This document shows positions 1-5,561 of a stretch of 7,698 nucleotides of DNA, in pieces. Positions within the stretch are counted from its first letter, which is position 1. Every line of letters starts with the position of its first letter. The DNA lies in contig CAJMRP010000090.1 of assembly GCA_905215765.1 (NCBI GenBank), forward strand, positions 1 to 7,698, in the 5' to 3' direction. The notes below the pieces were generated by a model, which worked only from the letters and a program-made list of their open reading frames with translations, ran no database searches and was not told where the DNA came from. This stretch comes from an uncultured bacterium. GTDB lineage: Bacteria > Actinomycetota > Coriobacteriia > Coriobacteriales > Coriobacteriaceae. Both the position numbers and the translations under genes were made by a program.

Positions 1-1635
1 GTCATGGCCCGTCTGCGCATGCAGAAGGTGCCCGTGCTGCTGGGCGGCGCGGCCGGCTTCGTCCCACTTAAAGACGCCGGCGTTGTCGAGCACGTGGCCA
101 AACACCACGCCGACCTCCTCGTGCAGGATATCGATGGCGTTGTCTGCCGTAAGCTCGTCGGCGCGGCGGGCAAAAACGTCTTCGGCCCATGCGGCGTGGC
201 TGCGGCATAGATCATCGCCCTCGAGCGCGCTAGCAAGGTCGTAGCTGGCATCGACCTTGGCCGCCAGCAGGTGCTCGCGGACAGCGCCGAGCTCGGGAAC
301 CAGGCGCGGCGGAAGAATGGCCAGGCCCATGACCTCGATCAGGCCGATGTTCTCCTTCTTAATGTGGTGGTACTCGGCATGCGGGTGGAACACGCCCAGC
401 GGATGCTCGTCGGTCGTGATGTTGCAGCGAAGCGCCAGGTAGGCCTCGTAGATTTCGCCGCCGGCATTTCCGCGAGAGTCGACGCGGCGGATGACGGGCG
501 TCACGGTGTTGTGCGCCACGCCATCGGCTGTGTACGCGATGACGCCCACAGACTCATCGGTCCACTCGCGCCAGGCGAGGATAATCTTCTCGGCAGCGTC
601 GAGCAGCTGAGCGCGGTCATGCGAGCGCAGGCGCAGCACCGAGAGCGGCCACTGCAGCACAGTGCCGGTGACCTGGTCAAATCCGGGCACGCTAAACTGC
701 GAGACCTCGGCGGCATGCATCATGGGGAACTCGTGCGCGCCGCCCTGGAAGTGGTCGTGCGACAAGATCGAGCCGCCCACGATGGGCAGGTCGGCGTTGG
801 AGCCAATGAAATAGTGCGGGAACAGGTCCACAAAGTCGAGCAGGCAGGTCAGGCCCTTGCGGTCGACGTGCATCGGACGATGCTCGGAGCTCATGGCAAT
901 GCAGTGCTCGTTAAAGTACGCGTACGGGCTGTACTGGAAGCCCCAGCGCTCGCCATTAAGCTGAATGGGAATAACGCGCAGATTCTGGCGGGCGGGATGG
1001 GCGCCGCCGTCGGCTGCGGCGGAGCGTCCGGGATAGCCCTCGTTTTCGATGCAGAGCTGGCAGGCGGGATACTTCTCGCCCGTGTTCTTGGCTGCACCTG
1101 CCACAGCGATATCTCGCGGGTCCTTCTCGGGCTTGGACAGGTTGATGGTAATCTCCAGGTCGCCCCAGTTGGTTGGGGTGTTCCATTTGATGTTGCGCGC
1201 GATGGCGGCACGGCGCACGTAGCCGGCGTCGCAGCACAGGCCGTAGAACCAATCAGTCGCGGCGCGGGGCTCGTTGACGCCCATGCGGCCGTTGAATTCC
1301 TCGTTTACAACCGAAGGCCTCGGCATCAGCACGCCCATGATGCGCATGGCGATGCGGTCGCGGCCCGATACCGTGTCCTCGGCAGCACCGTTGGCAACAG
1401 CCGCCTCGGCAAGCGCGGCAAGTGTGCCTTCAAGGTCAAAGTTGGGCAGGGTATCGGGGTGCAAGAGCGAGAGTTTCTCGACCTGGAGCGCCCAGGCCAT
1501 GTCGAGCGCCGGGCCCGTGGCGCCGATGCACTCCAAAATGGTGTTGTAGGCCCAGATGCGATCGTCCTGGCCGATCATCGATCGGTGGATAGCGTATTCG
1601 ATCAGGTTCTGCGCGGCCTCGCGCACGTCGGTCAT
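1..1635 (-). CDS. galT: UDP-glucose--hexose-1-phosphate uridylyltransferase, class II (3' end outside window)
   Basis: Second Leloir step in the cytoplasm: it exchanges UMP between UDP-glucose and galactose-1-phosphate, giving glucose-1-phosphate and UDP-galactose. The reading frame is open for 545 codons from the ATG at 1635-1633 to the left edge with no stop, so the C-terminus is missing. Residues 282-299 read DLPIVGGSILSHDHFQGG, the class II GalT signature as I recall it, with the active-site His-Asp-His at 293-295. A second histidine cluster begins HPH at 417-419. The N-terminus (LIEYAIHRSMIGQDDRIW) is typical of the Firmicutes/Actinobacteria branch, which supports this start. There is no well-placed ribosome binding site; the purine-rich GGGGG lies about 19 bases away. 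The ATG overlaps the galK stop by one base, so translation is probably coupled to galK. The protein is already longer than the roughly 490-515 residues usual for the class, and the last visible residues form a His-rich tail. The family assignment is very secure. Confidence 0.95.
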   Translation of the reverse strand, partial: MTDVREAAQNLIEYAIHRSMIGQDDRIWAYNTILECIGATGPALDMAWALQVEKLSLLHPDTLPNFDLEGTLAALAEAAVANGAAEDTVSGRDRIAMRIMGVLMPRPSVVNEEFNGRMGVNEPRAATDWFYGLCCDAGYVRRAAIARNIKWNTPTNWGDLEITINLSKPEKDPRDIAVAGAAKNTGEKYPACQLCIENEGYPGRSAAADGGAHPARQNLRVIPIQLNGERWGFQYSPYAYFNEHCIAMSSEHRPMHVDRKGLTCLLDFVDLFPHYFIGSNADLPIVGGSILSHDHFQGGAHEFPMMHAAEVSQFSVPGFDQVTGTVLQWPLSVLRLRSHDRAQLLDAAEKIILAWREWTDESVGVIAYTADGVAHNTVTPVIRRVDSRGNAGGEIYEAYLALRCNITTDEHPLGVFHPHAEYHHIKKENIGLIEVMGLAILPPRLVPELGAVREHLLAAKVDASYDLASALEGDDLCRSHAAWAEDVFARRADELTADNAIDILHEEVGVVFGHVLDNAGVFKWDEAGRAAQQHGHLLHAQTGHD

Positions 1636-2840
1636 TACAGCCATGCCGCGTAGGCCCCCTTGTCAGAAATTGCGTAGTGGCGGGCAGAGCCCTCGCCCAG
1701 CCAGCCGTTCATCTTGGTGATAAAGGTGCCGACAAGCTCGAGCGGTACGAAGGCCTGGATGGTGCCACCAAAGCCGCCGCCGTGGATGCGGACGGCGCCA
1801 CGGCCGTCGAGCACATGCTCGGCCAGTGCCAGGGCATACATCGAAGGCTGCTCGGAGCCCAGCTTGGCAACGACATTCTGCAGGTACATGGCAGAGCTGG
1901 CGCCGGACTCGCGCGTCAGGACCAGGAACTGATCGATGTCGCCGGCGTTCAGGGCCGCCCAGCGCTTATCGACCAGGCCGTTCTCGTACCAGTAGTGAAC
2001 GGCGCGCAGGCAGGCACGGTCGCCCAGCTTGGCGCGCAGCTCGGGGAGCTTGGCGTCAAAGTCCGCCACGTTTACCTCGCACAGGCGTGCCTTGCCAAAC
2101 TCGGCAGCGACGTCCTGCATCTCGCGCGGAACGGCGGCGTAGTCGTCGGTAGCTGCCACATGGTCGGCGCCAACCTTAACGAGCACGAGCGCATAACCGT
2201 GATCCTCAAAATTGAGCTCGAGCTTCTGGGTTTTAGGCTGAGCCTGGTCCTCAAAGTCCATGTAGGCAAGGCCGCCCAGGCACACAGCGGCCTGGTCCAT
2301 CAGACCGCAGGGCTTGCCGTAATAGTTGTTCTCGGTGCGCTGGCTCATCTGGGCGAGCGCGACGGGCTCGATGGCGGGTGCGCCCCAGAGGGTTTCCATG
2401 GCGCGACCGTACGCGGCCTCGACAGCAGCGGAGCTGGAAAGGCCGCCGCCCGAGGGGACAGAGCAGGTGAAGGCGAAGTCGAAGCCCTGGGGCTCAACGC
2501 CCAGAGCAGCGATTTCGTGGGCCATGCCGCGGACGAGGCTCGCGGACGTGCCCTTCTCGGACTCCTGAACATCTAGCGTATCGAGTGTGATCTCAAAGGT
2601 GGGGTAGCCCTCGTCGGCTACGCGAACCTTGTTGGAATCGGTTGCCACGGCGATGCCGTCGACGGCGACATCGAGCGAGCCGGCGATAACGTGGCCGCCC
2701 TCGTGGTCGGTGTGGTTGCCGCTGATCTCGGAACGGCCGGGCGCGTGCACGTAGAGCACCTGGCGGTCGCCGATGGGGCCAAACTCCTCCTCGAACAGCT
2801 TGGTGAGCGTGGCGAATGTCTTTTCGTCGGGGGTGGTCAT
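1635..2840 (-). CDS. galK: Galactokinase, GNHTDH-type (GHMP kinase family)
   Basis: First Leloir step: ATP-dependent phosphorylation of galactose at C1. The 401-residue product is of normal length and has all GHMP-kinase landmarks: the substrate motif at 33-49 (APGR, then GNHTDH at 41-46), the ATP-binding loop SVPSGGGLSSSAA at 127-139, the catalytic Asp182 in CGLMDQ, and the glycine motif GGGFGG at 354-359. I chose the ATG at 2840-2838 because AGGAAAGGA lies about five bases upstream and homology begins there. The frame stays open upstream to an ATG at 2927, but that extension crosses the putative promoter and operator and has no recognisable protein motif. An oddity is that the galactokinase motif GEHTDY reads GNHTDH, so the glutamate equivalent to human Glu43, which contacts the sugar, is Asn42. 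I recall this as a subfamily feature of some clostridial and coriobacterial galactokinases. It is first gene of the galKT operon and is probably repressed by the divergent LacI protein. Confidence 0.94.
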   Translation of the reverse strand: MTTPDEKTFATLTKLFEEEFGPIGDRQVLYVHAPGRSEISGNHTDHEGGHVIAGSLDVAVDGIAVATDSNKVRVADEGYPTFEITLDTLDVQESEKGTSASLVRGMAHEIAALGVEPQGFDFAFTCSVPSGGGLSSSAAVEAAYGRAMETLWGAPAIEPVALAQMSQRTENNYYGKPCGLMDQAAVCLGGLAYMDFEDQAQPKTQKLELNFEDHGYALVLVKVGADHVAATDDYAAVPREMQDVAAEFGKARLCEVNVADFDAKLPELRAKLGDRACLRAVHYWYENGLVDKRWAALNAGDIDQFLVLTRESGASSAMYLQNVVAKLGSEQPSMYALALAEHVLDGRGAVRIHGGGFGGTIQAFVPLELVGTFITKMNGWLGEGSARHYAISDKGAYAAWL

Positions 2841-2884
2841 GGGAGTCCTTTCCTTGGCGCGCACGGGTGGGTTTTGCGTCGTTA

Positions 2885-2898
2885 TGAGTACGTTAACA
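2885..2898 (-). promoter_or_regulatory. LacI-family operator O1, overlapping the inferred galK start point
   Basis: TGAGTACGTTAACA has an imperfect dyad centred on CG (2891-2892), the layout of LacI-family operators with a central CpG. It is part of an 18-base block (2881-2898) whose exact reverse complement occurs at 2949-2966. It sits just downstream of the inferred galK -10 box and about 45 bases before the galK start codon, a position suited to repression. The adjacent divergent gene encodes a LacI-type protein. Sequence repetition is observed; binding is inferred. Confidence 0.75.
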
Positions 2899-2899
2899 A

Positions 2900-2927
2900 C
2901 TTGTAGCGGTATGAACCAAGTGTTCAC
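2900..2927 (-). promoter_or_regulatory. Possible galKT promoter
   Basis: Reading the minus strand, GTGAAC (2927-2922) could be the -35 box and TACAAG (2905-2900) the -10 box, with a 16-base spacer. Each box matches the vegetative consensus only partly (three and four of six). The support is mainly positional: transcription would start near 2893, inside operator O1. The same 8-mer, CCGTGAAC, forms the inferred -35 region of the divergent lacI promoter. Confidence 0.35.
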
Positions 2928-2935
2928 GGTACCGC
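2906..2935. repeat. Imperfect dyad between operators O1 and O2
   Basis: The arms GCGGTA (2906-2911) and TACCGC (2930-2935) enclose TGAAC (2912-2916) and GTTCA (2922-2926) around a CAAGT centre. This gives 11 complementary pairs with a three-base bulge (2927-2929). It overlaps the inferred galK -35/spacer region, so it would not be transcribed from that promoter. A DNA site for another regulator is more likely than an RNA hairpin. The function is unknown. Confidence 0.45.
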
Positions 2936-2948
2936 ACGTTACGGGCTA

Positions 2949-2962
2949 TGTTAACGTACTCA
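2949..2962 (+). promoter_or_regulatory. LacI-family operator O2 (upstream, inverted copy)
   Basis: TGTTAACGTACTCA is the exact reverse complement of O1, and the identity extends to 18 bases (2949-2966). The centre CG lies at 2955-2956, 64 bp from the O1 centre and 123 bp from the O3 centre. It resembles the catabolite-response (cre) type of LacI-family site with two mismatches, but its match to O1 and O3 argues for the local regulator. An upstream auxiliary operator supporting looping is the likely role. Confidence 0.72.
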
Positions 2963-3015
2963 TAACACATCGCTTGTCACTTTTTGAGAATCTGGTAATC
3001 GGTAGAAATACAGCC

Positions 3016-3045
3016 GTGAACGGTACTGCCGTATGGACTTATAAA
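3016..3045 (+). promoter_or_regulatory. Possible lacI-type regulator promoter
   Basis: TATAAA at 3040-3045 is a good -10 box in an otherwise GC-rich region. A weak -35 candidate, GTGAAC at 3016-3021, lies 18 bases upstream. Transcription would begin near 3052, giving a leader of about 125 bases that contains operator O3. The -10 box is convincing by eye; the -35 box is poor. Confidence 0.4.
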
Positions 3046-3071
3046 GCAGAAGAGATGCAGATAGAAAAAGT

Positions 3072-3085
3072 AGAGTACGTTAACA
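3072..3085 (+). promoter_or_regulatory. LacI-family operator O3, downstream of the lacI promoter
   Basis: AGAGTACGTTAACA differs from O1 only at its first base, and the centre CG is at 3078-3079. It lies about 27 bases downstream of the inferred regulator start point and 94 bases before the GTG start codon. A repressor bound here could block transcription of its own gene or loop to O1/O2, 187 and 123 bp away centre to centre. Autoregulation is inferred. Confidence 0.68.
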
Positions 3086-3178
3086 TGCGTCCGACGATAG
3101 CGGGCCTCGGCGCGGGATGTATTTCTGCCCGGGCCGGCATTCACGCTATTCAAATCTCGCAAGGGTGAAGGTGATCCT

Positions 3179-4210
3179 GTGGCAAGGCGCCCGTCCAACG
3201 ATACAGGTACGCGTCCGGTCTCCATGGCCGACGTCGCCCGCGCTGCTGGCGTTTCGCAGCAGACGGTTTCGCGCGTCGCCAACGGCTTGCCCAACGTTAA
3301 CGAGCAGACGCGCCAGCGCGTGCAGGCCGCTATGCAAGAGCTCGGCTTTCGTCCGAGTTATGCTGGTCGCTCGCTGCGCGACGGCCGTTACCATTCGGTC
3401 GGCCTGTGCGTCAACGATGTCACCAAGTTTGGCAACCTCTCAATGATCGATGGCATCGCCAGCGCTGCTCGCGAGCATAATTGCGCCATCACGCTGGTCG
3501 AGATGTCCAAGACCGAGGAATTCTCGCTTGCCGAGGCCACGCGTCGTATGGCCGCATTGCCGGTGGACGGCATCATCATCGGTATGAGTCGCATGGCGCC
3601 CGATTTTGAGACGTTCGATCCACTGCCGGGCATTGGCACGGTCATCGTTACCATGTATGCGCACCCGCGGGTGACCACGGTCGATTCCGATCATTACGGC
3701 TGCTCGCTATTGCTTATGGATCACCTGTTTGAGCTGGGGCACGAGCAGATTCGCTATATTGGCGGCCCGTCGTTCTCGGTCGACGAACAATTTCGTCGCG
3801 CCGGTTGGCAGGATGCACTCGAGCGTAAACACATCGAGCCGGCAGAGCCGCTCGAGGGCGACTGGTCTGCAAACAGCGGCTACGAGGCCGGCAGGCGCCT
3901 GGCCGAGCACGATCACACCATGACGGCGATTTACGCGGCAAACGACCAGATGGCAAACGGCGCAATTGCGGCGCTGCGCGATAGCGGCCTGCGTGTGCCC
4001 GAGGACGTGAGCGTGGTGGGCGTCGATGATTCGCTCGATGATTTTGTGGCACACAACGAGCTCACGACCGTGCGATTCGATCTACATCAGCGCGGACGCG
4101 AGGTGTTTGAGCATGCGGTCCCCGAGGCGGGTACGGCGGGCAAAACCGTTGCCATCCGTATTCCCGGCCAGCTCATTATTCGACATAGCACGGCGATACT
4201 GCGCGCATAG
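3179..4210 (+). CDS. LacI/GalR-family transcriptional regulator, probable galKT repressor
   Basis: Dimeric DNA-binding sugar sensor of 343 residues, normal for the family apart from a short basic N-terminal extension of about 13 residues. The helix-turn-helix runs from about residue 15 to 60 (VSMADVARAAGVSQQTVSRV). The hinge helix has YAGRSLRDG at 61-69, with Leu66 at the position that inserts into the central CpG of LacI-type operators. The rest is a periplasmic-binding-like domain, including YAANDQMANGAIAAL (N255, D256) and VGVDDS around 281-285. The start is GTG at 3179-3181, preceded by GAAGG about seven bases upstream; the next in-frame ATG (Met16) would cut into the DNA-binding domain. 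The gene diverges from galKT across a region with three matching operators, so the likely effector is galactose, a galactoside or a galactose metabolite. The ligand cannot be read from the sequence. No clear terminator follows, so read-through into the flavodiiron gene is possible. Confidence 0.93.
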   Translation: MARRPSNDTGTRPVSMADVARAAGVSQQTVSRVANGLPNVNEQTRQRVQAAMQELGFRPSYAGRSLRDGRYHSVGLCVNDVTKFGNLSMIDGIASAAREHNCAITLVEMSKTEEFSLAEATRRMAALPVDGIIIGMSRMAPDFETFDPLPGIGTVIVTMYAHPRVTTVDSDHYGCSLLLMDHLFELGHEQIRYIGGPSFSVDEQFRRAGWQDALERKHIEPAEPLEGDWSANSGYEAGRRLAEHDHTMTAIYAANDQMANGAIAALRDSGLRVPEDVSVVGVDDSLDDFVAHNELTTVRFDLHQRGREVFEHAVPEAGTAGKTVAIRIPGQLIIRHSTAILRA

Positions 4211-4270
4211 TTTGTGCAGGTCAACGGCAGTATATTCCGCCTCAATTACAATCGGTAAGGATGCTGACGG

Positions 4271-4284
4271 ATAGCCGTGGCTAT
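4271..4284. repeat. Short perfect dyad upstream of fprA
   Basis: ATAGCC and GGCTAT are perfect complements separated by GT. The dyad covers the place where the -35 box of the fprA promoter should lie, and no good -35 hexamer is visible there. It is not followed by a T-run, so it is a poor terminator candidate for the preceding lacI gene. A regulator site is possible. Confidence 0.4.
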
Positions 4285-4293
4285 GAAGGCGAG

Positions 4294-4302
4294 TGTTATG
4301 AT
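4294..4302 (+). promoter_or_regulatory. Probable extended -10 promoter of fprA
   Basis: TGTTATGAT fits an extended -10 element (TG, one base, then TATGAT, five of six matches). It ends 37 bases before the fprA start codon. No convincing -35 hexamer lies 16-18 bases upstream, which extended -10 promoters can tolerate. Transcription would begin around 4308-4310. Confidence 0.5.
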
Positions 4303-4323
4303 AGACGGGTTCTTTTGTCTATC
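4300..4323. repeat. 7-bp inverted repeat between fprA -10 box and ribosome binding site
   Basis: GATAGAC (4300-4306) and GTCTATC (4317-4323) are perfect complements around a 10-base spacer. The left arm overlaps the inferred -10 box and the right arm ends one base before the AGGAGG site (4325-4330). If transcription starts near 4309, only the right arm is in the mRNA, so a DNA operator is more likely. If it starts upstream, the hairpin would sit beside the ribosome binding site and could affect translation. Confidence 0.5.
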
Positions 4324-4339
4324 TAGGAGGCTTTGCCTG

Positions 4340-5500
4340 ATGGAGATCACCAAGGATATCCGCTACATCGGTGTCGACGATCACGACATTGACCTGTTCG
4401 AGGGCCAGTACGATGTGTCCGAGAACGGTATGGCATACAACAGCTACGTTATCTTGGGCGAAAAGATCGCTGTCGCCGATTCGGTCGACGGCGGTTTTGT
4501 TGACGAGTGGCTCGGCAACCTCGAGGCCGTGCTCGATGGCCGTACGCCTGACTACCTGATCGTCCATCACATGGAGCCCGATCACTCCGCCGGTATCGCT
4601 GCCTTTATGGAGCGCTATCCCCAGGCCCAGATTGTGGCCAGCATGGGCGCCTTCCGCATGATGGTCAACTACTTTGGCACCGACTACCCCGAGCGCAAGA
4701 TGGTCGTCAAAGAGGGCGACGTGCTCGACCTGGGTGGCCACAGCCTGACCTTTATCGGCGCCCCCAACGTTCACTGGCCTGAGGTGATCTTCTCCTACGA
4801 GTCCACCGACAAGGTGCTCTTTAGTGCCGACGGCTTTGGCAAGTTTGGCGCCAACGACATCGAGGATCCCGAGGGCTGGGCTTGCGAGGCTCGCCGCTAC
4901 TACTTTGGCATCGTCGGTAAGTTCGGCAAGTTTGTGCAGGCCGTCCTCAAGAAGGCCGCCGACCTGGACATCCAGATCATCTGCCCGCTCCACGGCCCCG
5001 TGCTGACCGAGAACCTGGGCTATTACCTCGACACCTATAACACCTGGTCGAGCTACCAGCCCGAGGACAAGGGCATCACGATTGCCTATGCGAGCGTGTA
5101 CGGCCATCTGAAGGCTGCCGTCGAGGAGCTCGCCGCAGCGCTTGAGGCTCGCGGCCAGAAGGTCTCCGTCTTTGACTTGGCTCGCGACGACATGGCCGAG
5201 GCCGTTGAGGATGCGTTCCGCTACGACCGTCTGGTGCTCGCCTCCATCACCTATCAGGGCGAGATCTTCCCGTGCATGAGCACCTTCATCCATACGCTCG
5301 CCGAGCACGCCTACCAGAACCGTACGGTGGCGCTCGTCGAGGCCGGCTCTTGGGCGCCTGCAGCTGCCAAGGTTATGACCAAGGAGCTCGAGGGCATGAA
5401 GGACATCACCCTGACGCAGAACAAGGTGACCGTGCTGGGCTCGCTCAACGACGCCTCGCGCGCTCAGATCGAGGCCCTTGCCGACGAGCTCTCCAAGTAG
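4340..5500 (+). CDS. fprA: A-type flavodiiron protein (oxygen / nitric oxide reductase)
   Basis: Cytoplasmic detoxifying enzyme that reduces O2 to water and/or NO to N2O, here 386 residues. The N-terminal metallo-beta-lactamase-like domain carries the full diiron ligand set: HxExD at 77-81 (H77, E79, D81), H145 in PNVHWPE, D164 in SADGFG, and H218 in PLHGP. A flavodoxin domain follows from about 243, with the FMN phosphate loop around YASVYGHLK (249-257) and the family motifs SITYQGEIFP and EAGSWAP further on. The start is ATG 4340, chosen because AGGAGG lies nine bases upstream; the frame is open upstream but without a binding site. There is no C-terminal rubredoxin or flavin reductase domain, so electrons must come from a separate rubredoxin or similar partner that is not in this window. 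The FMN loop has GHLK where GNT or GHT is more usual. Codon use is strongly biased, hinting at high expression. Whether O2 or NO is preferred cannot be told. Confidence 0.94.
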   Translation: MEITKDIRYIGVDDHDIDLFEGQYDVSENGMAYNSYVILGEKIAVADSVDGGFVDEWLGNLEAVLDGRTPDYLIVHHMEPDHSAGIAAFMERYPQAQIVASMGAFRMMVNYFGTDYPERKMVVKEGDVLDLGGHSLTFIGAPNVHWPEVIFSYESTDKVLFSADGFGKFGANDIEDPEGWACEARRYYFGIVGKFGKFVQAVLKKAADLDIQIICPLHGPVLTENLGYYLDTYNTWSSYQPEDKGITIAYASVYGHLKAAVEELAAALEARGQKVSVFDLARDDMAEAVEDAFRYDRLVLASITYQGEIFPCMSTFIHTLAEHAYQNRTVALVEAGSWAPAAAKVMTKELEGMKDITLTQNKVTVLGSLNDASRAQIEALADELSK

Positions 5501-5523
5501 CGACACATTCACTTCTGATGCTC

Positions 5524-5561
5524 AACCACCACAAAGGAGACCTTTGTGGTGGTTTTTGTTT
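5524..5561 (+). terminator. Intrinsic terminator after fprA
   Basis: A perfect 14-bp stem (5524-5537 with 5541-5554) with an AGA loop is followed by a T-rich run to 5561. It begins 23 bases after the fprA stop. The T-run overlaps the stop codon of the convergent DeoR-family gene (5560-5562). Read on the minus strand the same stem has no T-run after it, so it should work mainly for fprA. Confidence 0.92.

Noticed and set aside
271..1653. A 460-codon open frame on the plus strand opposite galT
   Set aside because: It mirrors the GC-rich codon pattern of galT, has no recognisable domain and a low-complexity Ala/Val/Gly/His composition; galT on the other strand has the complete class II signature.
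1677..2576. A 299-codon open frame opposite galK
   Set aside because: It is antisense to a gene with all galactokinase motifs, with no family resemblance and no good ribosome binding site.
2841..2927. A 29-residue N-terminal extension of galK from an upstream ATG
   Set aside because: The extension passes through operator O1 and the putative promoter; a good ribosome binding site supports the ATG at 2840.
2948..2966. Operator O2 as a catabolite-response (cre) element bound by CcpA
   Set aside because: It has two mismatches to the cre pattern, while it is an exact inverted copy of O1 and nearly identical to O3 beside a LacI-family gene; the local regulator is the simpler reader.
3086..3178. 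A structured leader or attenuator before the LacI-type gene (TAGCG...CGCTA and GGGCC/GGCC pairings)
   Set aside because: The pairings are short and expected in GC-rich sequence, with no T-run and no known riboswitch pattern.
4319..5512. A 397-codon minus-strand frame opposite fprA
   Set aside because: It is a shadow of strongly biased codons in fprA, with repetitive Val/Leu/Gly/His composition and no domain.
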